This document shows, piece after piece, positions 24,980 through 33,989 of a DNA stretch of 64,000 nt. The stretch lies in the NCBI RefSeq assembly GCF_001278755.1, contig NZ_CP012601.1, positions 186,001-250,000 on the forward strand. Reading direction: 5' to 3'. The translations under genes and the position numbers were made by a program. Each line of letters starts with the position of its first letter. The stretch's first letter is position 1. Under the pieces are notes generated by a model. The model was not told the origin of the DNA, made no database searches, and worked only from the letters and a program-made list of their open reading frames with translations. This DNA is from Bacillus sp. FJAT-22090. GTDB lineage: Bacteria; Bacillota; Bacilli; Bacillales_A; Planococcaceae.

Positions 24980-25594
24980 TTGACACCAAAAGTATCGGAA
25001 GAATACAAGGAAGAGAAGAAAAAAGAAATAATTCAGGCTGCAGCAACTGTTTTTGGTGAAAATGGTTTTTACTCTACGACGATGGATGATTTAGTGAAAG
25101 CTTCTGGGAGGAGTAAAGGTGCAATTTATCATTACTTCAAAAGTAAGGAGGAAGTATACGATCATATGCTTCAACAACAAGTAGAACAGACTATTTCTGT
25201 TTTAGCAGATAAGTTCTCACATGTTCATTCCTCCATAGAAAAGATGGAGGTGCTTTTCGATTTATACACGTCCAAAGAGTGGTTGAAAGAACCAAAATTA
25301 AATAGCGTAAGAAACCAATTAGAGCACTGGATTGCTGGAAGTAGAGAAGTAGATCGAATGAAATACGAGAGACATAGTGAAATTTTTTATGACCTTATCA
25401 GTACTATTTTAATAGAAGGTCAAAATAACGGAGAGGTTTCAAGAGAACTCAATGCATTACAGGCGGCTAAACTATTTTGGAGTATGATTGATGGCATGCT
25501 TTTACATGCATCAGTCTTACCTTCCTTTTCTTATTTGCAAATTGTGAGAACGGCAAAAGAGATGTATATAGCATTTCTACAAAGGGGAGCTTAG
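24980..25594 (+). CDS. TetR/AcrR family transcriptional regulator
   Basis: A 204-residue repressor. The N-terminal helix-turn-helix is IIQAAATVFGENGFYSTTMDDLVKASGRSKGAIYHYFKSKEEVYDH, in which RSKGAIYHYFKSKEEVY is the recognition helix and the conserved YHYF. The C-terminal ligand domain is all-helical and unassigned. The start is TTG 24980 with AAAAGGGA 10 bases upstream; GTG 24971 is too close to that site. It lies between two acetyltransferase genes, so it probably regulates this operon in response to a toxic amine or drug. It ends two bases before the next ATG. Confidence 0.85.
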   Translation: MTPKVSEEYKEEKKKEIIQAAATVFGENGFYSTTMDDLVKASGRSKGAIYHYFKSKEEVYDHMLQQQVEQTISVLADKFSHVHSSIEKMEVLFDLYTSKEWLKEPKLNSVRNQLEHWIAGSREVDRMKYERHSEIFYDLISTILIEGQNNGEVSRELNALQAAKLFWSMIDGMLLHASVLPSFSYLQIVRTAKEMYIAFLQRGA

Positions 25595-25595
25595 G

Positions 25596-26474
25596 ATGAT
25601 TACGTTTAAAACAATGGAAAATTTATCTTTTAAGCAAGCACATGAACTTTTTATTAATGGATTTGAAGGTTATTTTATACCGATGAAGATTTCACTTGAT
25701 GCTTTTGTGATCCGTATGGGAAATGAAGGTCTCTCTCCAGAACTATCCATTGTAATGTACGATGCAGATCATCCAATAGGTTTTGTATTACAGGGGATAA
25801 GAGAGGTAGAAGGTCAAAAAATAGCATGGAATGGTGGAACAGGAATCATTCCTGCATATAGAGGGAAAAAACTTGGGACTGTTCTGATGGAAAAAGCGCT
25901 TGATTTACTAAAACAACAAAATGTGTCTGTCGCTACTTTAGAAGCGTTGTCTGTAAATAAACCTGCGATAAAGTTGTATGAAAATGTCGGCTATGAAGTA
26001 ATCGACACATTACACTTTTTGGAATCGGAAGGCGAGCTTCCTTATAAGGAAGATTTAGTGAATGAATTTACTATTAAGCGAATTCCTGCATTACAAGCCG
26101 CGCACGGAGATATTTTTCCTACACAAATCCCATGGCAGGTGGATCCTTCCATAACCCCTAAAATAGGGGGAGAGGCTGTCATTGCAACAAAAAATGGTGA
26201 GATATATGCAGCTTGCCTTATAAGAAAAAAACAACAATATGGATCTGAACCAGAAGGTGTCACCTTATTTCAAACGGTTATGAAAAAGGAAAGTGAGGAA
26301 GGGGAGCGAGCACTCCAATTAGTATTGCAGGAGGGGCTTGATTTCAAGCAACCACTTAAAAGAACAACTTATAATTTATTGGATTTGAATCATAAGACGA
26401 TTTCTTTCTTACAAAGGAATGGATTCAAAAATACAGAGGTATCCCAAGTTTTTATGGTTAATAATTTAATGTAA
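25596..26474 (+). CDS. GNAT family N-acetyltransferase (two GNAT domains)
   Basis: A 292-residue protein. The first GNAT domain is complete, with the acetyl-CoA loop GTGIIPAYRGKKLGTVLMEKA and ALSVNKPAIKLYENVGYEVID, the usual C-terminal GNAT strand-helix. A second, weaker GNAT-like half ends in DLNHKTISFLQRNGFKN, a repeat of the same terminal motif. Substrate is unknown. GGGGAGC precedes ATG 25596 and the gene follows tetR directly. A terminator lies at 26482, so the operon is eis-tetR-gnat. Confidence 0.82.
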   Translation: MITFKTMENLSFKQAHELFINGFEGYFIPMKISLDAFVIRMGNEGLSPELSIVMYDADHPIGFVLQGIREVEGQKIAWNGGTGIIPAYRGKKLGTVLMEKALDLLKQQNVSVATLEALSVNKPAIKLYENVGYEVIDTLHFLESEGELPYKEDLVNEFTIKRIPALQAAHGDIFPTQIPWQVDPSITPKIGGEAVIATKNGEIYAACLIRKKQQYGSEPEGVTLFQTVMKKESEEGERALQLVLQEGLDFKQPLKRTTYNLLDLNHKTISFLQRNGFKNTEVSQVFMVNNLM

Positions 26475-26481
26475 GCAAAAA

Positions 26482-26512
26482 CAGCAGCTATAATTTCTAT
26501 AGTTGCTTTTTT
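26482..26512. terminator. Intrinsic terminator between the GNAT operon and the STAS gene
   Basis: A 9-bp stem (26484-26492 with 26498-26506, one G-T pair) is followed by six T; the A-rich left flank could let it act on the - strand as well. Confidence 0.8.
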
Positions 26513-26987
26513 ACTTCACTTCATAAATAGAAGCTATTGTTTGGTTTGTTTCGCTTAAGAGGCGATTCAATGCAGCGCGGAAGCTTTTATATGTTTCGAT
26601 TTCCACATGAATGCTTGCGTGAACAATTTCTCGAATGAATCTAGGATTGAAGCCTACGTAAATGGCACGAACACCCATAAGTCGTAGAGAACTATTTAAT
26701 CGAGAAATCGAAATTGCAAGCTCATTGTAGTCAAATGATTCCACATCTTCTAATCTAACTCCTGTGAAGTCAAAAACAACATTTTCAATGTCTCTATTTT
26801 CTCCGATATACATTAGGGTTTGTGTTTCAATATTAACGAAACGTTCCGGAAACATATACCCTACAATTGGTATCATGATTGTTTTAGGAACAATAGAGGG
26901 AATAATAGGTGTAGACATTGTTTGAATTATTTGTTCGTAATATGCAATTTTATCTTTTAATTGTTGGATTTCTACCTCTTGTGACAT
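26511..26987 (-). CDS. STAS-domain protein, RsbR/stressosome-like
   Basis: A 158-residue protein with a short coiled-coil-like N-terminus (EIQQLKDKIAYYEQIIQ) and a STAS domain starting at TIMIPIVGYMFPERFVNI, with NVVFDFTGVRLEDVESFDY as the central strand-helix and LRLMGVRAIYVGFNP next. This resembles the C-terminal output domain of RsbR paralogues that build the stressosome and sigma-B pathway, but the sensory N-terminal globin-like domain is missing. The usual phosphorylated Ser/Thr is not evident at the GVRLEDV turn, so it may be a divergent scaffold protein. GAGGTG precedes ATG 26987; no partner genes are adjacent. Confidence 0.75.
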   Translation of the reverse strand: MSQEVEIQQLKDKIAYYEQIIQTMSTPIIPSIVPKTIMIPIVGYMFPERFVNIETQTLMYIGENRDIENVVFDFTGVRLEDVESFDYNELAISISRLNSSLRLMGVRAIYVGFNPRFIREIVHASIHVEIETYKSFRAALNRLLSETNQTIASIYEVK

Positions 26988-27103
26988 ACTGACACCTCTA
27001 CTTTTTTCCATTATACGAATAAGACCGAGATTAATCAAATGAATACTAGCAAAATGATAGGTAAATAGATATGTATGATAATTTGAATGAAGCGTTTAAT
27101 GAA

Positions 27104-27310
27104 AAGGCTCTGTTCAGAATGAAGCGGGAGCTACAGAGGAGGCTTGTCGCTTGCCCGCGGAAAGCGAATGCCAAAGCGATAAACTCTCTTAGTGACTATT
27201 TGATAGATGATTTTTCAGAATGACACTTTTTCAGAGCCCTCCATGAATGGCCGTATGAGACTGTGGAGGCGTTCGCATTCAACGGCTCATGCGGTCTTGC
27301 GGCCATCGTG
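27104..27310. repeat. G+C-rich repeat-like block with inverted ends
   Basis: GGCTCTG at about 27106 and its complement at about 27231-27237 flank a block that contains CCCGCGGAAAGCGAATG, related to the core of the dispersed element, and a direct repeat TTCAGAATGA (27113 and 27214). Just to the right, 27247-27306 forms an imperfect palindrome beginning ATGGCCG and ending CGGCCAT. No gene is visible. It looks like remnants of two small repeat elements. Confidence 0.5.
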
Positions 27311-27364
27311 AAGGCAATTATATTGGGAGAATCCTACATGAGAGGATTTTATCAACAGCTAAGT

Positions 27365-27545
27365 TTAACTAGTTGAGTTAATTTTTCATAATTGCTTCTA
27401 GTAACTAAAGACACGAATATTCGGATAGAATTAGGTTATATAGAGTTCTTTTACGTTGATTGTAGCGGAAAGCGTCCGCCTGAAGCGGAAATCCACTTTC
27501 TGGATTTCAATATTTAGTTTTTTATTATGAAATTAACTCAGTTAA
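27365..27545. repeat. Small element bounded by imperfect inverted repeats
   Basis: TTAACT...GAGTTAATTT...CAT at 27365-27389 is repeated in inverted form at 27527-27545, enclosing about 135 bases that include another core-like fragment (GCGGAAAGCGTCCGCCTG near 27465). The size and layout resemble a MITE; there is no coding capacity. Confidence 0.5.
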
Positions 27546-27570
27546 TAATAAAAAAGGGTAAAAAGTAATG

Positions 27571-27604
27571 AAAAAGCCCTTAGGAGTTAGAACTCGAAAG
27601 GGCT
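27571..27604 (-). terminator. Intrinsic terminator of the thioredoxin-like gene
   Basis: Read on the - strand, AGCCCTT and its complement, extended inward by GAGTT/AACTC, are followed by a T-run (AAAAA on the + strand at 27571-27575). Confidence 0.8.
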
Positions 27605-27613
27605 AAATGATTA

Positions 27614-27931
27614 TTAGTTTTGTGCATCTAAAAATTCTGTTACTTGCTCAGGAGATTTTGCATTTGCACTATGTAAGTGTGCTTTTTTCTCTCCATTTTG
27701 ATAAATAAGTAAGCTTGGAATACCCATTACTTCATATTTTTCAGCAATTTCAGGAAGTTCGTCTCGGTTCACTTCATACCAAGTATATTGATTGTACTTT
27801 TCCACGATTGGGTCTATGAACATTTCCATACGACGGCAATCAGGGCACCAACCAGCTTCGAATTTTACTAGTACTTCATTGTCTCCAGAAATAATTTCAT
27901 TGAATTGTTCTGCTGTTGTAATTTTATTCAT
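27614..27931 (-). CDS. Thioredoxin-like protein
   Basis: A 105-residue thioredoxin-fold protein with the redox motif WCPDCRRM at about 33-40 in the usual position after the second strand (VLVKFEAGW) and the cis-proline segment GIPSLLIYQNG. The CPDC active site differs from the CGPC of TrxA and is typical of the YdfQ/YdbP group of Bacillus. It is cytoplasmic, with no signal peptide. GGAGG precedes ATG 27931; upstream in-frame sequence to 27997 has no ribosome binding site. It is divergent from fadN and has its own terminator. The redox partner is unknown. Confidence 0.85.
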   Translation of the reverse strand: MNKITTAEQFNEIISGDNEVLVKFEAGWCPDCRRMEMFIDPIVEKYNQYTWYEVNRDELPEIAEKYEVMGIPSLLIYQNGEKKAHLHSANAKSPEQVTEFLDAQN

Positions 27932-28141
27932 AATATATACCTCCGACGAGTTTTTTGTCTTCTTAAAGGGCAATAGGCTCTTTAAAATTAGCGTCATACA
28001 CTTTTCTTAAATAGTGTACACTGTTTCGGAATGACTAGAAAGAAAATTGCTCTAAACACATCATTTTATTATTGCGAAAATTTAAATATTGTTCTAAACT
28101 AATAGATATAGAAATTGCTTCTATTTTTTTTATCTATAAAA

Positions 28142-28159
28142 TGAATGAGCATTCATTCA
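28142..28159. promoter_or_regulatory. FadR operator upstream of fadNAE
   Basis: TGAATGA-GCAT-TCATTCA is a perfect 7+7 palindrome of the TGAATGA-N4-TCATTCA type that B. subtilis FadR (YsiA) binds; acyl-CoA releases it. It sits 23 bases before the preferred fadN start. Confidence 0.9.
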
Positions 28160-28181
28160 AGACGAAGGGGAGGCTTTGCAC

Positions 28182-30566
28182 GTGACATATCAAATCAAAA
28201 AGGCTGCTGTTTTAGGTTCGGGGGTAATGGGATCTGGAATAGCTGCTCACCTAGCCAACATTGGCATTCCTACATTATTATTAGATATCGTTCCGAACGA
28301 AGTAAATAAAGAGGAAGAAGCAAAAGGATGGTCTTTGGAGCATCCTGCAGTTCGGAATCGTTTTGCTCAAACAGCATTACAAAAACTTTTAAAACAAAAA
28401 CCAGCTCCACTTACTTCTACAAAAAACCTACAGTTAATAACTGCTGGCAACTTAGAAGATGATTTAGAAAAATTAAAAGATGTTGACTGGATTATTGAAG
28501 TAGTTGTAGAAAATTTAGAAGTGAAAAAGAACTTATATGAAAAAATAGATGCAGTACGTAAAACTGGAACAATCGTTAGTTCCAACACTTCAGGTATAAG
28601 CATAAATGCGATGGTTGATGGGCGTTCGGAAGATTTTGGAAAACATTTCTTAGGAACACATTTTTTCAATCCGCCTCGCTATTTAAAATTATTAGAAGTA
28701 ATTCCAGCAAAAACTACGGATACAGAAGTAGTGGATTTCATGAAGCAATTTGGCGAAGACATTCTAGGTAAAGGAGTCGTTTTAGCTAAAGACACTCCTA
28801 ACTTTATTGCAAATCGAATTGGAACATACGGATTACTTGTTTCACTACGGGAGATGCAAGCACGTGGATATTCTGTCGGAGAAGTGGATTCAGTAACTGG
28901 TCCGTTGATTGGTCGTCCAAAATCCGCCACTTTCCGTACACTGGACGTTGTTGGACTTGATACGTTTGCACACGTTGCTAAAAATGTATATGACCAAACA
29001 ACAGGGGAAGAACAAAAGGTATTTGAAATTCCTGCATTTATGCAAAAAATGCTTGAAAATAAATGGCTTGGGGCTAAAACAGGTCAAGGTTTCTTCTTAA
29101 AAGAAGGAAAAGAAATTAAAGAGTTAAACCCAGAGACACTTGAATATGAAGCGATGAAAAAGCTAAAAACTCCTTCAATGGAGATGGCGAAGCAACAAAA
29201 AGGCTTAGCTGCAAAAGTGAAAACGTTAACATATGCAAAAGACCGTACTGGGGAGCTTTTATGGAGTATCTTAAGTCCAACACTTATATACTCTGCTCAG
29301 TTACATGGGGAAATTGCAGACGATATCGTATCGATTGACGACGCGATGAAATGGGGATTCGGCTGGCAGCAAGGACCTTTTGAAATATGGGATGCAATAG
29401 GTGTGAAGGATTCCGTTGAGAAAATGAAAGCAGAAGGTCATGACATTCCTTCATTCGTTCAATCTTTATTAGACAAAGGTTTGGAATCCTTCTATAAAGA
29501 AGACAATGGCGATCTTTTCTACTTCGATGGAACAGAATACAAAGCAGTTCCTTTAAGTGATAAAGTGATTAATCTTAAGAGCTATAAGAAAAAACATGGT
29601 GTGATCAAGTCGAATTCAGGAGCTAGCTTAATAGACTTAGGAGACGGAATTGCTCTACTTGAATTTCACTCAAAATCCAATTCAATCGGCTTAGATATTC
29701 TTCAAATGATAAACTTTGCAATTGATGAAGTAGAGAAAAACTTCAAAGGACTTGTAATAGGTAACCAAGGTAAAAACTTCAGTGTAGGTGCAAACCTTGG
29801 CATGATTCTTATGGAAGCACAGGACGATAATATTTTTGAATTGGACTTCGTTGTTCGTCAATTCCAAAACGCGATGATGAAAATCAAATACTCTACAAAG
29901 CCAGTTGTAGTTGCTCCATTTGGAATGACACTTGGCGGAGGTGCGGAAGCTACTTTACCAGCGGCACATATTCAAGCATCTTCTGAAACTTATATGGGTC
30001 TTGTAGAAGCAGGAGTAGGATTAATCCCTGGAGGTGGCGGCAACAAAGAGCTTTACCTTAAACACTTAAGAGGTGTTCCTAATGGTGTTCAAATTGATTA
30101 CTTAAATGTTGCTAGCAAAGTGTTTGAAACGATTGCAATGGCGAAAGTATCGACTTCTGGGGAAGAAGCTCGTGAAAACAACTTCTTGAGCTTTGCAGAT
30201 GGCATTAGCGTTAACCCTGATCATTTAATCTACGATGCGAAGCAAGCAGCACTAGCTCTTGCAGATGCTGGATATAAAGCGCCAATTAGAGAACAGGTCC
30301 CTGTTTCAGGCTCTCCCGGATATGCAGCTCTATTATTAGGTGCTGAAGGCATGTTCTTATCAGGATATATCAGTGAGCATGACATGAAAATTGCGAAAAA
30401 GCTTGCATACGTCATCGCTGGCGGTGAGGTTCCATACGGTACTTTAGTGGATGAGCAATATCTACTGAACTTAGAGCGTGAAGCTTTCTTAAGTTTAGTT
30501 GCAGATCCAAAATCTCAAGCAAGAATGCAACATATGTTAGTGAAAGGCAAACCATTACGCAACTAG
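28182..30566 (+). CDS. fadN: 3-hydroxyacyl-CoA dehydrogenase/enoyl-CoA hydratase FadN
   Basis: A roughly 794-residue bifunctional beta-oxidation enzyme. The N-terminal NAD-binding domain starts AAVLGSGVMGSGIAAHLANI, followed by WIIEVVVENLEVKK, the catalytic region SNTSGISI, HFLGTHFFNPPRYLKLLEVI, and ANRIGTYG. The C-terminal crotonase domain carries LEFHSKSNSIGLDI, GNQGKNFSVGANLGM and GLIPGGGGNKEL. It converts enoyl-CoA to 3-ketoacyl-CoA via the hydroxyacyl intermediate. GTG 28182 is chosen because GGGGAGG is 8 bases upstream; TTG 28176 is only two bases from it. First gene of fadNAE, regulated by the FadR site just upstream. Confidence 0.95.
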   Translation: MTYQIKKAAVLGSGVMGSGIAAHLANIGIPTLLLDIVPNEVNKEEEAKGWSLEHPAVRNRFAQTALQKLLKQKPAPLTSTKNLQLITAGNLEDDLEKLKDVDWIIEVVVENLEVKKNLYEKIDAVRKTGTIVSSNTSGISINAMVDGRSEDFGKHFLGTHFFNPPRYLKLLEVIPAKTTDTEVVDFMKQFGEDILGKGVVLAKDTPNFIANRIGTYGLLVSLREMQARGYSVGEVDSVTGPLIGRPKSATFRTLDVVGLDTFAHVAKNVYDQTTGEEQKVFEIPAFMQKMLENKWLGAKTGQGFFLKEGKEIKELNPETLEYEAMKKLKTPSMEMAKQQKGLAAKVKTLTYAKDRTGELLWSILSPTLIYSAQLHGEIADDIVSIDDAMKWGFGWQQGPFEIWDAIGVKDSVEKMKAEGHDIPSFVQSLLDKGLESFYKEDNGDLFYFDGTEYKAVPLSDKVINLKSYKKKHGVIKSNSGASLIDLGDGIALLEFHSKSNSIGLDILQMINFAIDEVEKNFKGLVIGNQGKNFSVGANLGMILMEAQDDNIFELDFVVRQFQNAMMKIKYSTKPVVVAPFGMTLGGGAEATLPAAHIQASSETYMGLVEAGVGLIPGGGGNKELYLKHLRGVPNGVQIDYLNVASKVFETIAMAKVSTSGEEARENNFLSFADGISVNPDHLIYDAKQAALALADAGYKAPIREQVPVSGSPGYAALLLGAEGMFLSGYISEHDMKIAKKLAYVIAGGEVPYGTLVDEQYLLNLEREAFLSLVADPKSQARMQHMLVKGKPLRN

Positions 30567-30594
30567 ACTGCGTTAGGTAAAAGGAGGAGAACTC

Positions 30595-31770
30595 ATGCGT
30601 GAAGCAGTTATCGTAGCAGGTGCAAGAACACCCGTCGGAAAAGCGAAAAAAGGGTCATTAGCAACTGTTCGTCCAGATGATTTTGGAGCTTTAGTTGTAA
30701 AGGAAACATTGAATAGAGCAGGCGGATATGATGGTCCAATAGATGATTTAATTTTAGGCTGTGCAATGCCTGAAGCAGAACAAGGAATGAATGTTGCAAG
30801 AAATATTGGTGCACTAGCAGGTCTTCCAGATACAACACCAGCTATTACAGTAAATCGGTTCTGTTCTTCAGGGTTACAATCCATTGCTTATGCAGCAGAA
30901 CGTATTATGCTAGGTCACTCTGAAGCAATTATTGCCGGAGGGGTAGAGTCGATGAGTATGGTTCCAATGATGGGAACTACGATTCGTCCAAATGCACGTT
31001 TAGCAGAAACAGCTCCACAATATTATATGGGAATGGGCCACACTGCTGAGCAAGTAGCAAACAAATATGGTGTGAGTCGTGAAGATCAAGATGCTTTTGC
31101 AGTACGTTCACATGAACGTGCAGCAGCTGCAATTGCAGCTGGTAAATTCAGTGATGATATCGTTCCTGTCGAAGTAGTTAAGCATTATATTGATGAAAAC
31201 AATAAAGCTCAAGTGAAAAAGTTCTTATTCGAAATGGATGAAGGTGTTAGAGAAGGAACAACGGTTGAAACACTTGCAAAATTACGTCCAGCATTTAATG
31301 TTCGTGGTTCTGTAACAGCAGGAAATGCTTCTCAAACATCTGATGGTGCAGGTGCAGTTCTAGTTATGGACCGTGAAGTGGCAGAAGCACAAGGGTTAAA
31401 ACCTCTTGCGAAATTCCGTTCATTCGCAGTTGGCGGTGTTCCACCAGAAGTAATGGGAATCGGACCAATTGTAGCAGTACCAAAAGCATTAAAGCTAGCT
31501 GGTTTATCTGTTGAGGATATTGATATTTGGGAAATTAATGAAGCATTTGCTTCTCAATCTCTTCAAGTAGTTCGTCATTTAGGAATTGACATAGATAAAG
31601 TTAATGTGAATGGTGGAGCAATTGCACTCGGACATCCGCTTGGAGCTACTGGTACAATTTTGACTTTAAAAATGATGAGTGAACTAAGACGTCAAGGAAA
31701 GCAGTTCGGAGTCGTTACTATGTGTATCGGTGGGGGAATGGGAGCGGCAGGAGTATTTGAACTTTTATAA
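30595..31770 (+). CDS. fadA: Acetyl-CoA acyltransferase (3-ketoacyl-CoA thiolase) FadA
   Basis: A 391-residue thiolase that cleaves 3-ketoacyl-CoA to acetyl-CoA and a shortened acyl-CoA. The nucleophilic Cys is in NRFCSSGLQSIAYA (about residue 88), the second active-site region is NVNGGAIALGHPLGATG with the catalytic His, and CIGGGMGAAGVFE carries the C-terminal catalytic Cys. Length and motifs match B. subtilis FadA (YusK). AGGAGGAG precedes ATG 30595, 28 bases after fadN. With FadN and FadE it forms a complete beta-oxidation round apart from acyl-CoA synthetase. Confidence 0.95.
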   Translation: MREAVIVAGARTPVGKAKKGSLATVRPDDFGALVVKETLNRAGGYDGPIDDLILGCAMPEAEQGMNVARNIGALAGLPDTTPAITVNRFCSSGLQSIAYAAERIMLGHSEAIIAGGVESMSMVPMMGTTIRPNARLAETAPQYYMGMGHTAEQVANKYGVSREDQDAFAVRSHERAAAAIAAGKFSDDIVPVEVVKHYIDENNKAQVKKFLFEMDEGVREGTTVETLAKLRPAFNVRGSVTAGNASQTSDGAGAVLVMDREVAEAQGLKPLAKFRSFAVGGVPPEVMGIGPIVAVPKALKLAGLSVEDIDIWEINEAFASQSLQVVRHLGIDIDKVNVNGGAIALGHPLGATGTILTLKMMSELRRQGKQFGVVTMCIGGGMGAAGVFELL

Positions 31771-31805
31771 GCTATCAACTTATCAAACAAAAGGGGAGAT
31801 TTAAC

Positions 31806-33587
31806 ATGACAGAAGTTAAAGATGTGATTAAAGGCGGAGGCTTTTTAGTTGAAGATTTAGAGGCAAGTCGAGTATTTACACCAGAGGACTTTACCGATGA
31901 ACAAAAAATGATTGCAAAAACAGCTGAAGAATATGTAAAAAATCAAGTGTTACCAGTTGTAGAAAATCTTGAACACCATGAATTCGAGCATTCAGTACGA
32001 TTATTGAAAGAAGCAGGTGATTTAGGGTTACTTGCTGCAGATATTCCAGAAGAATATGGCGGATTAGGATTAGATAAGATTTCTTCTGCATTAATTGCAG
32101 AAAAGATTTCGGTTGCAGGTGGTTTCTCCATCACCCACGGAGCACATGTTGGAATTGGGACACTACCAATCGTTTTATTTGGTAATGAAGAGCAAAAGCA
32201 AAAGTATCTACCAAACTCTGCATCTGGAGATAAAATCTCCGCTTATGCACTGACTGAGCCAGGTTCAGGTTCTGATGCTTTAGGAGCAAAAACTACTGCG
32301 AAATTGAATGCAGAAGGAACTCACTATATTTTAAATGGTGAAAAACAATGGATTACGAATGCTGGTTTTGCAGATGTATTTGTTGTTTATGCGAAAGTGG
32401 ATGGAGACAAATTCACAGCATTTATCGTAGAAAAAACTTTCCCAGGCGTTTCAGTGGGAGCAGAAGAAAAGAAAATGGGTATTAAATCTTCGTCTACTCG
32501 TACTCTTATTTTACAGGATGCAGAGGTGCCTGTAGAAAACTTATTAGGTGAAATTGGACGCGGGCATGTAATTGCTTTCAATATTTTAAATATCGGTCGT
32601 TACAAATTAGGGGTAGGTACAGTAGGTGGATCTAAACGTGCTTTAGAGCTTGCAATTTCTTATTCCAATCAACGTCAACAATTCAAAACACCTATTTCTT
32701 CTTTTAATTTAACAAAGCAAAAACTTGCTACAATGGCTTCTAAGTTGTATGCGACAGAAAGCTTGATATACAGAACTGTTGGTTACTTTGAAGAACGTAT
32801 GGGGCAATTAAGTGAAGCAGAACAAAAAGATGGGAAAGCGATTGCTGCTTCTATCGCGGAATATGCCATCGAATGTTCTATTAATAAAGTAGTAGGTTCA
32901 GAAGTTCTCGATTATATCGTTGATGAAGCTGTTCAGTTACATGGTGGATATGGCTTTATGCAAGAATACGAAGTAGAGCGTATTTATCGAGACTCTCGTA
33001 TTAACCGTATTTTCGAGGGTACAAATGAAATTAACCGACTAATCGTTCCTGGTACATTCTTGAAGAAAGCGATGAAAGGTGAGCTTCCGCTACTTCAAAA
33101 AGCACAAAGTTTACAAGAAGAGCTACTCATGATGATGCCAGAAGAAGTGAGTGACGCGCCACTAGCACAAGAAAAAGTATTGGTAGCAAATGCGAAGAAA
33201 ATTGGTTTACTAGCTGCAGGTCTTGCTGCTCAACGCTTTGGTACAAAACTTGAAGCAGAGCAAGAAGTATTAGTTAATATTGCAAACATTGCTAACAACA
33301 TATTTGCAATGGAATCAGCGGTACTTCGTACGGAAAAAGCAATCGACCGTGGTGGAGTAGAAAAAGCAAATCAAAAATTACTTTATACACAAATCTTCTG
33401 CCAAGAAGCATTTGATGAAATCGAAAAAGCAGCAAAAGAAACACTAATTGCATCTGTTGAGGGAGATAACTTACGAATGATGATATCTGCACTTCGTAAA
33501 CTAACTCGCTATTCTCCGTATAATGTGATTGCTAAGAAACGTGAAGCTTCTGTTAAGTTAATTGAGGCTGAAAAATTTGTTGTTTAA
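31806..33587 (+). CDS. fadE: Acyl-CoA dehydrogenase FadE
   Basis: A 593-residue FAD acyl-CoA dehydrogenase that makes the trans-2-enoyl bond. The N-terminal helical domain is followed by YALTEPGSGSDALG and EKQWITNAGFADVFVVYAK in the beta domain, and QLHGGYGFMQEYEVERIYRDSR and RIFEGTNEINR in the C-terminal helical domain, where the catalytic Glu of this family lies in the FEGTNE segment. A further roughly 190-residue C-terminal extension matches the long form of B. subtilis FadE (YusJ). AGGGGAG precedes ATG 31806. It ends the operon; the downstream hairpin is part of a repeat element. Confidence 0.95.
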   Translation: MTEVKDVIKGGGFLVEDLEASRVFTPEDFTDEQKMIAKTAEEYVKNQVLPVVENLEHHEFEHSVRLLKEAGDLGLLAADIPEEYGGLGLDKISSALIAEKISVAGGFSITHGAHVGIGTLPIVLFGNEEQKQKYLPNSASGDKISAYALTEPGSGSDALGAKTTAKLNAEGTHYILNGEKQWITNAGFADVFVVYAKVDGDKFTAFIVEKTFPGVSVGAEEKKMGIKSSSTRTLILQDAEVPVENLLGEIGRGHVIAFNILNIGRYKLGVGTVGGSKRALELAISYSNQRQQFKTPISSFNLTKQKLATMASKLYATESLIYRTVGYFEERMGQLSEAEQKDGKAIAASIAEYAIECSINKVVGSEVLDYIVDEAVQLHGGYGFMQEYEVERIYRDSRINRIFEGTNEINRLIVPGTFLKKAMKGELPLLQKAQSLQEELLMMMPEEVSDAPLAQEKVLVANAKKIGLLAAGLAAQRFGTKLEAEQEVLVNIANIANNIFAMESAVLRTEKAIDRGGVEKANQKLLYTQIFCQEAFDEIEKAAKETLIASVEGDNLRMMISALRKLTRYSPYNVIAKKREASVKLIEAEKFVV

Positions 33588-33636
33588 TTAAATGAAAGGG
33601 CCTATCACAAAAAATCGGCTCAGCTTGAAGTTAAAA

Positions 33637-33989
33637 GGCAGTTGGAGTAGCTCATTCCAACTGCCTTTTAGACTGTAGACAAACCTAATTTTTGGTGCAT
33701 AGAGTTGTATAATAAATTCGGCAAGGACCACCACTTCGCTTTCCGTGGGCTTGGCTTCAGCCTCCTCGTCACTTCGTTCCTGCGGGGTCTTCTGCTCAAG
33801 CTGTCCCACAGGAGTCTTCGTGGTGATCCTTGCCTTAAAACCAATTCCTTATAGATATCTACTATGTTTACTTTAAATCGGAAAAAGCAATTTCTTTAGG
33901 AAAATTTATCATTATTCATAACCGTTTTTTAAAATACTTTTGACGTTAAGCTGAAGGTCAGTTGGAATAGCTCGTTCCAACTGTCTTTA
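33637..33989. repeat. Dispersed element copy 3 with duplicated flanking hairpin, after fadE
   Basis: Left hairpin 33638-33670 (GGCAGTTGGA with complement, loop containing TAGCTC) also serves as the fadNAE terminator. The body starts ACTGTAGACAAACC at 33672, holds a diverged G+C-rich core (33721-33848, TTCGCTTTCCGTGGGC and CCTGCGGGGTCT) and ends near TTTTGACG. The same hairpin recurs at 33955-33986 (GTCAGTTGGAATAGCTC). The layout is the same as copies 1 and 2 but with a different hairpin sequence. Confidence 0.75.

Noticed and set aside
27104-27310. A degraded insertion sequence with transposase
   Set aside because: No transposase-like protein segment in any frame; only repeat fragments are present.
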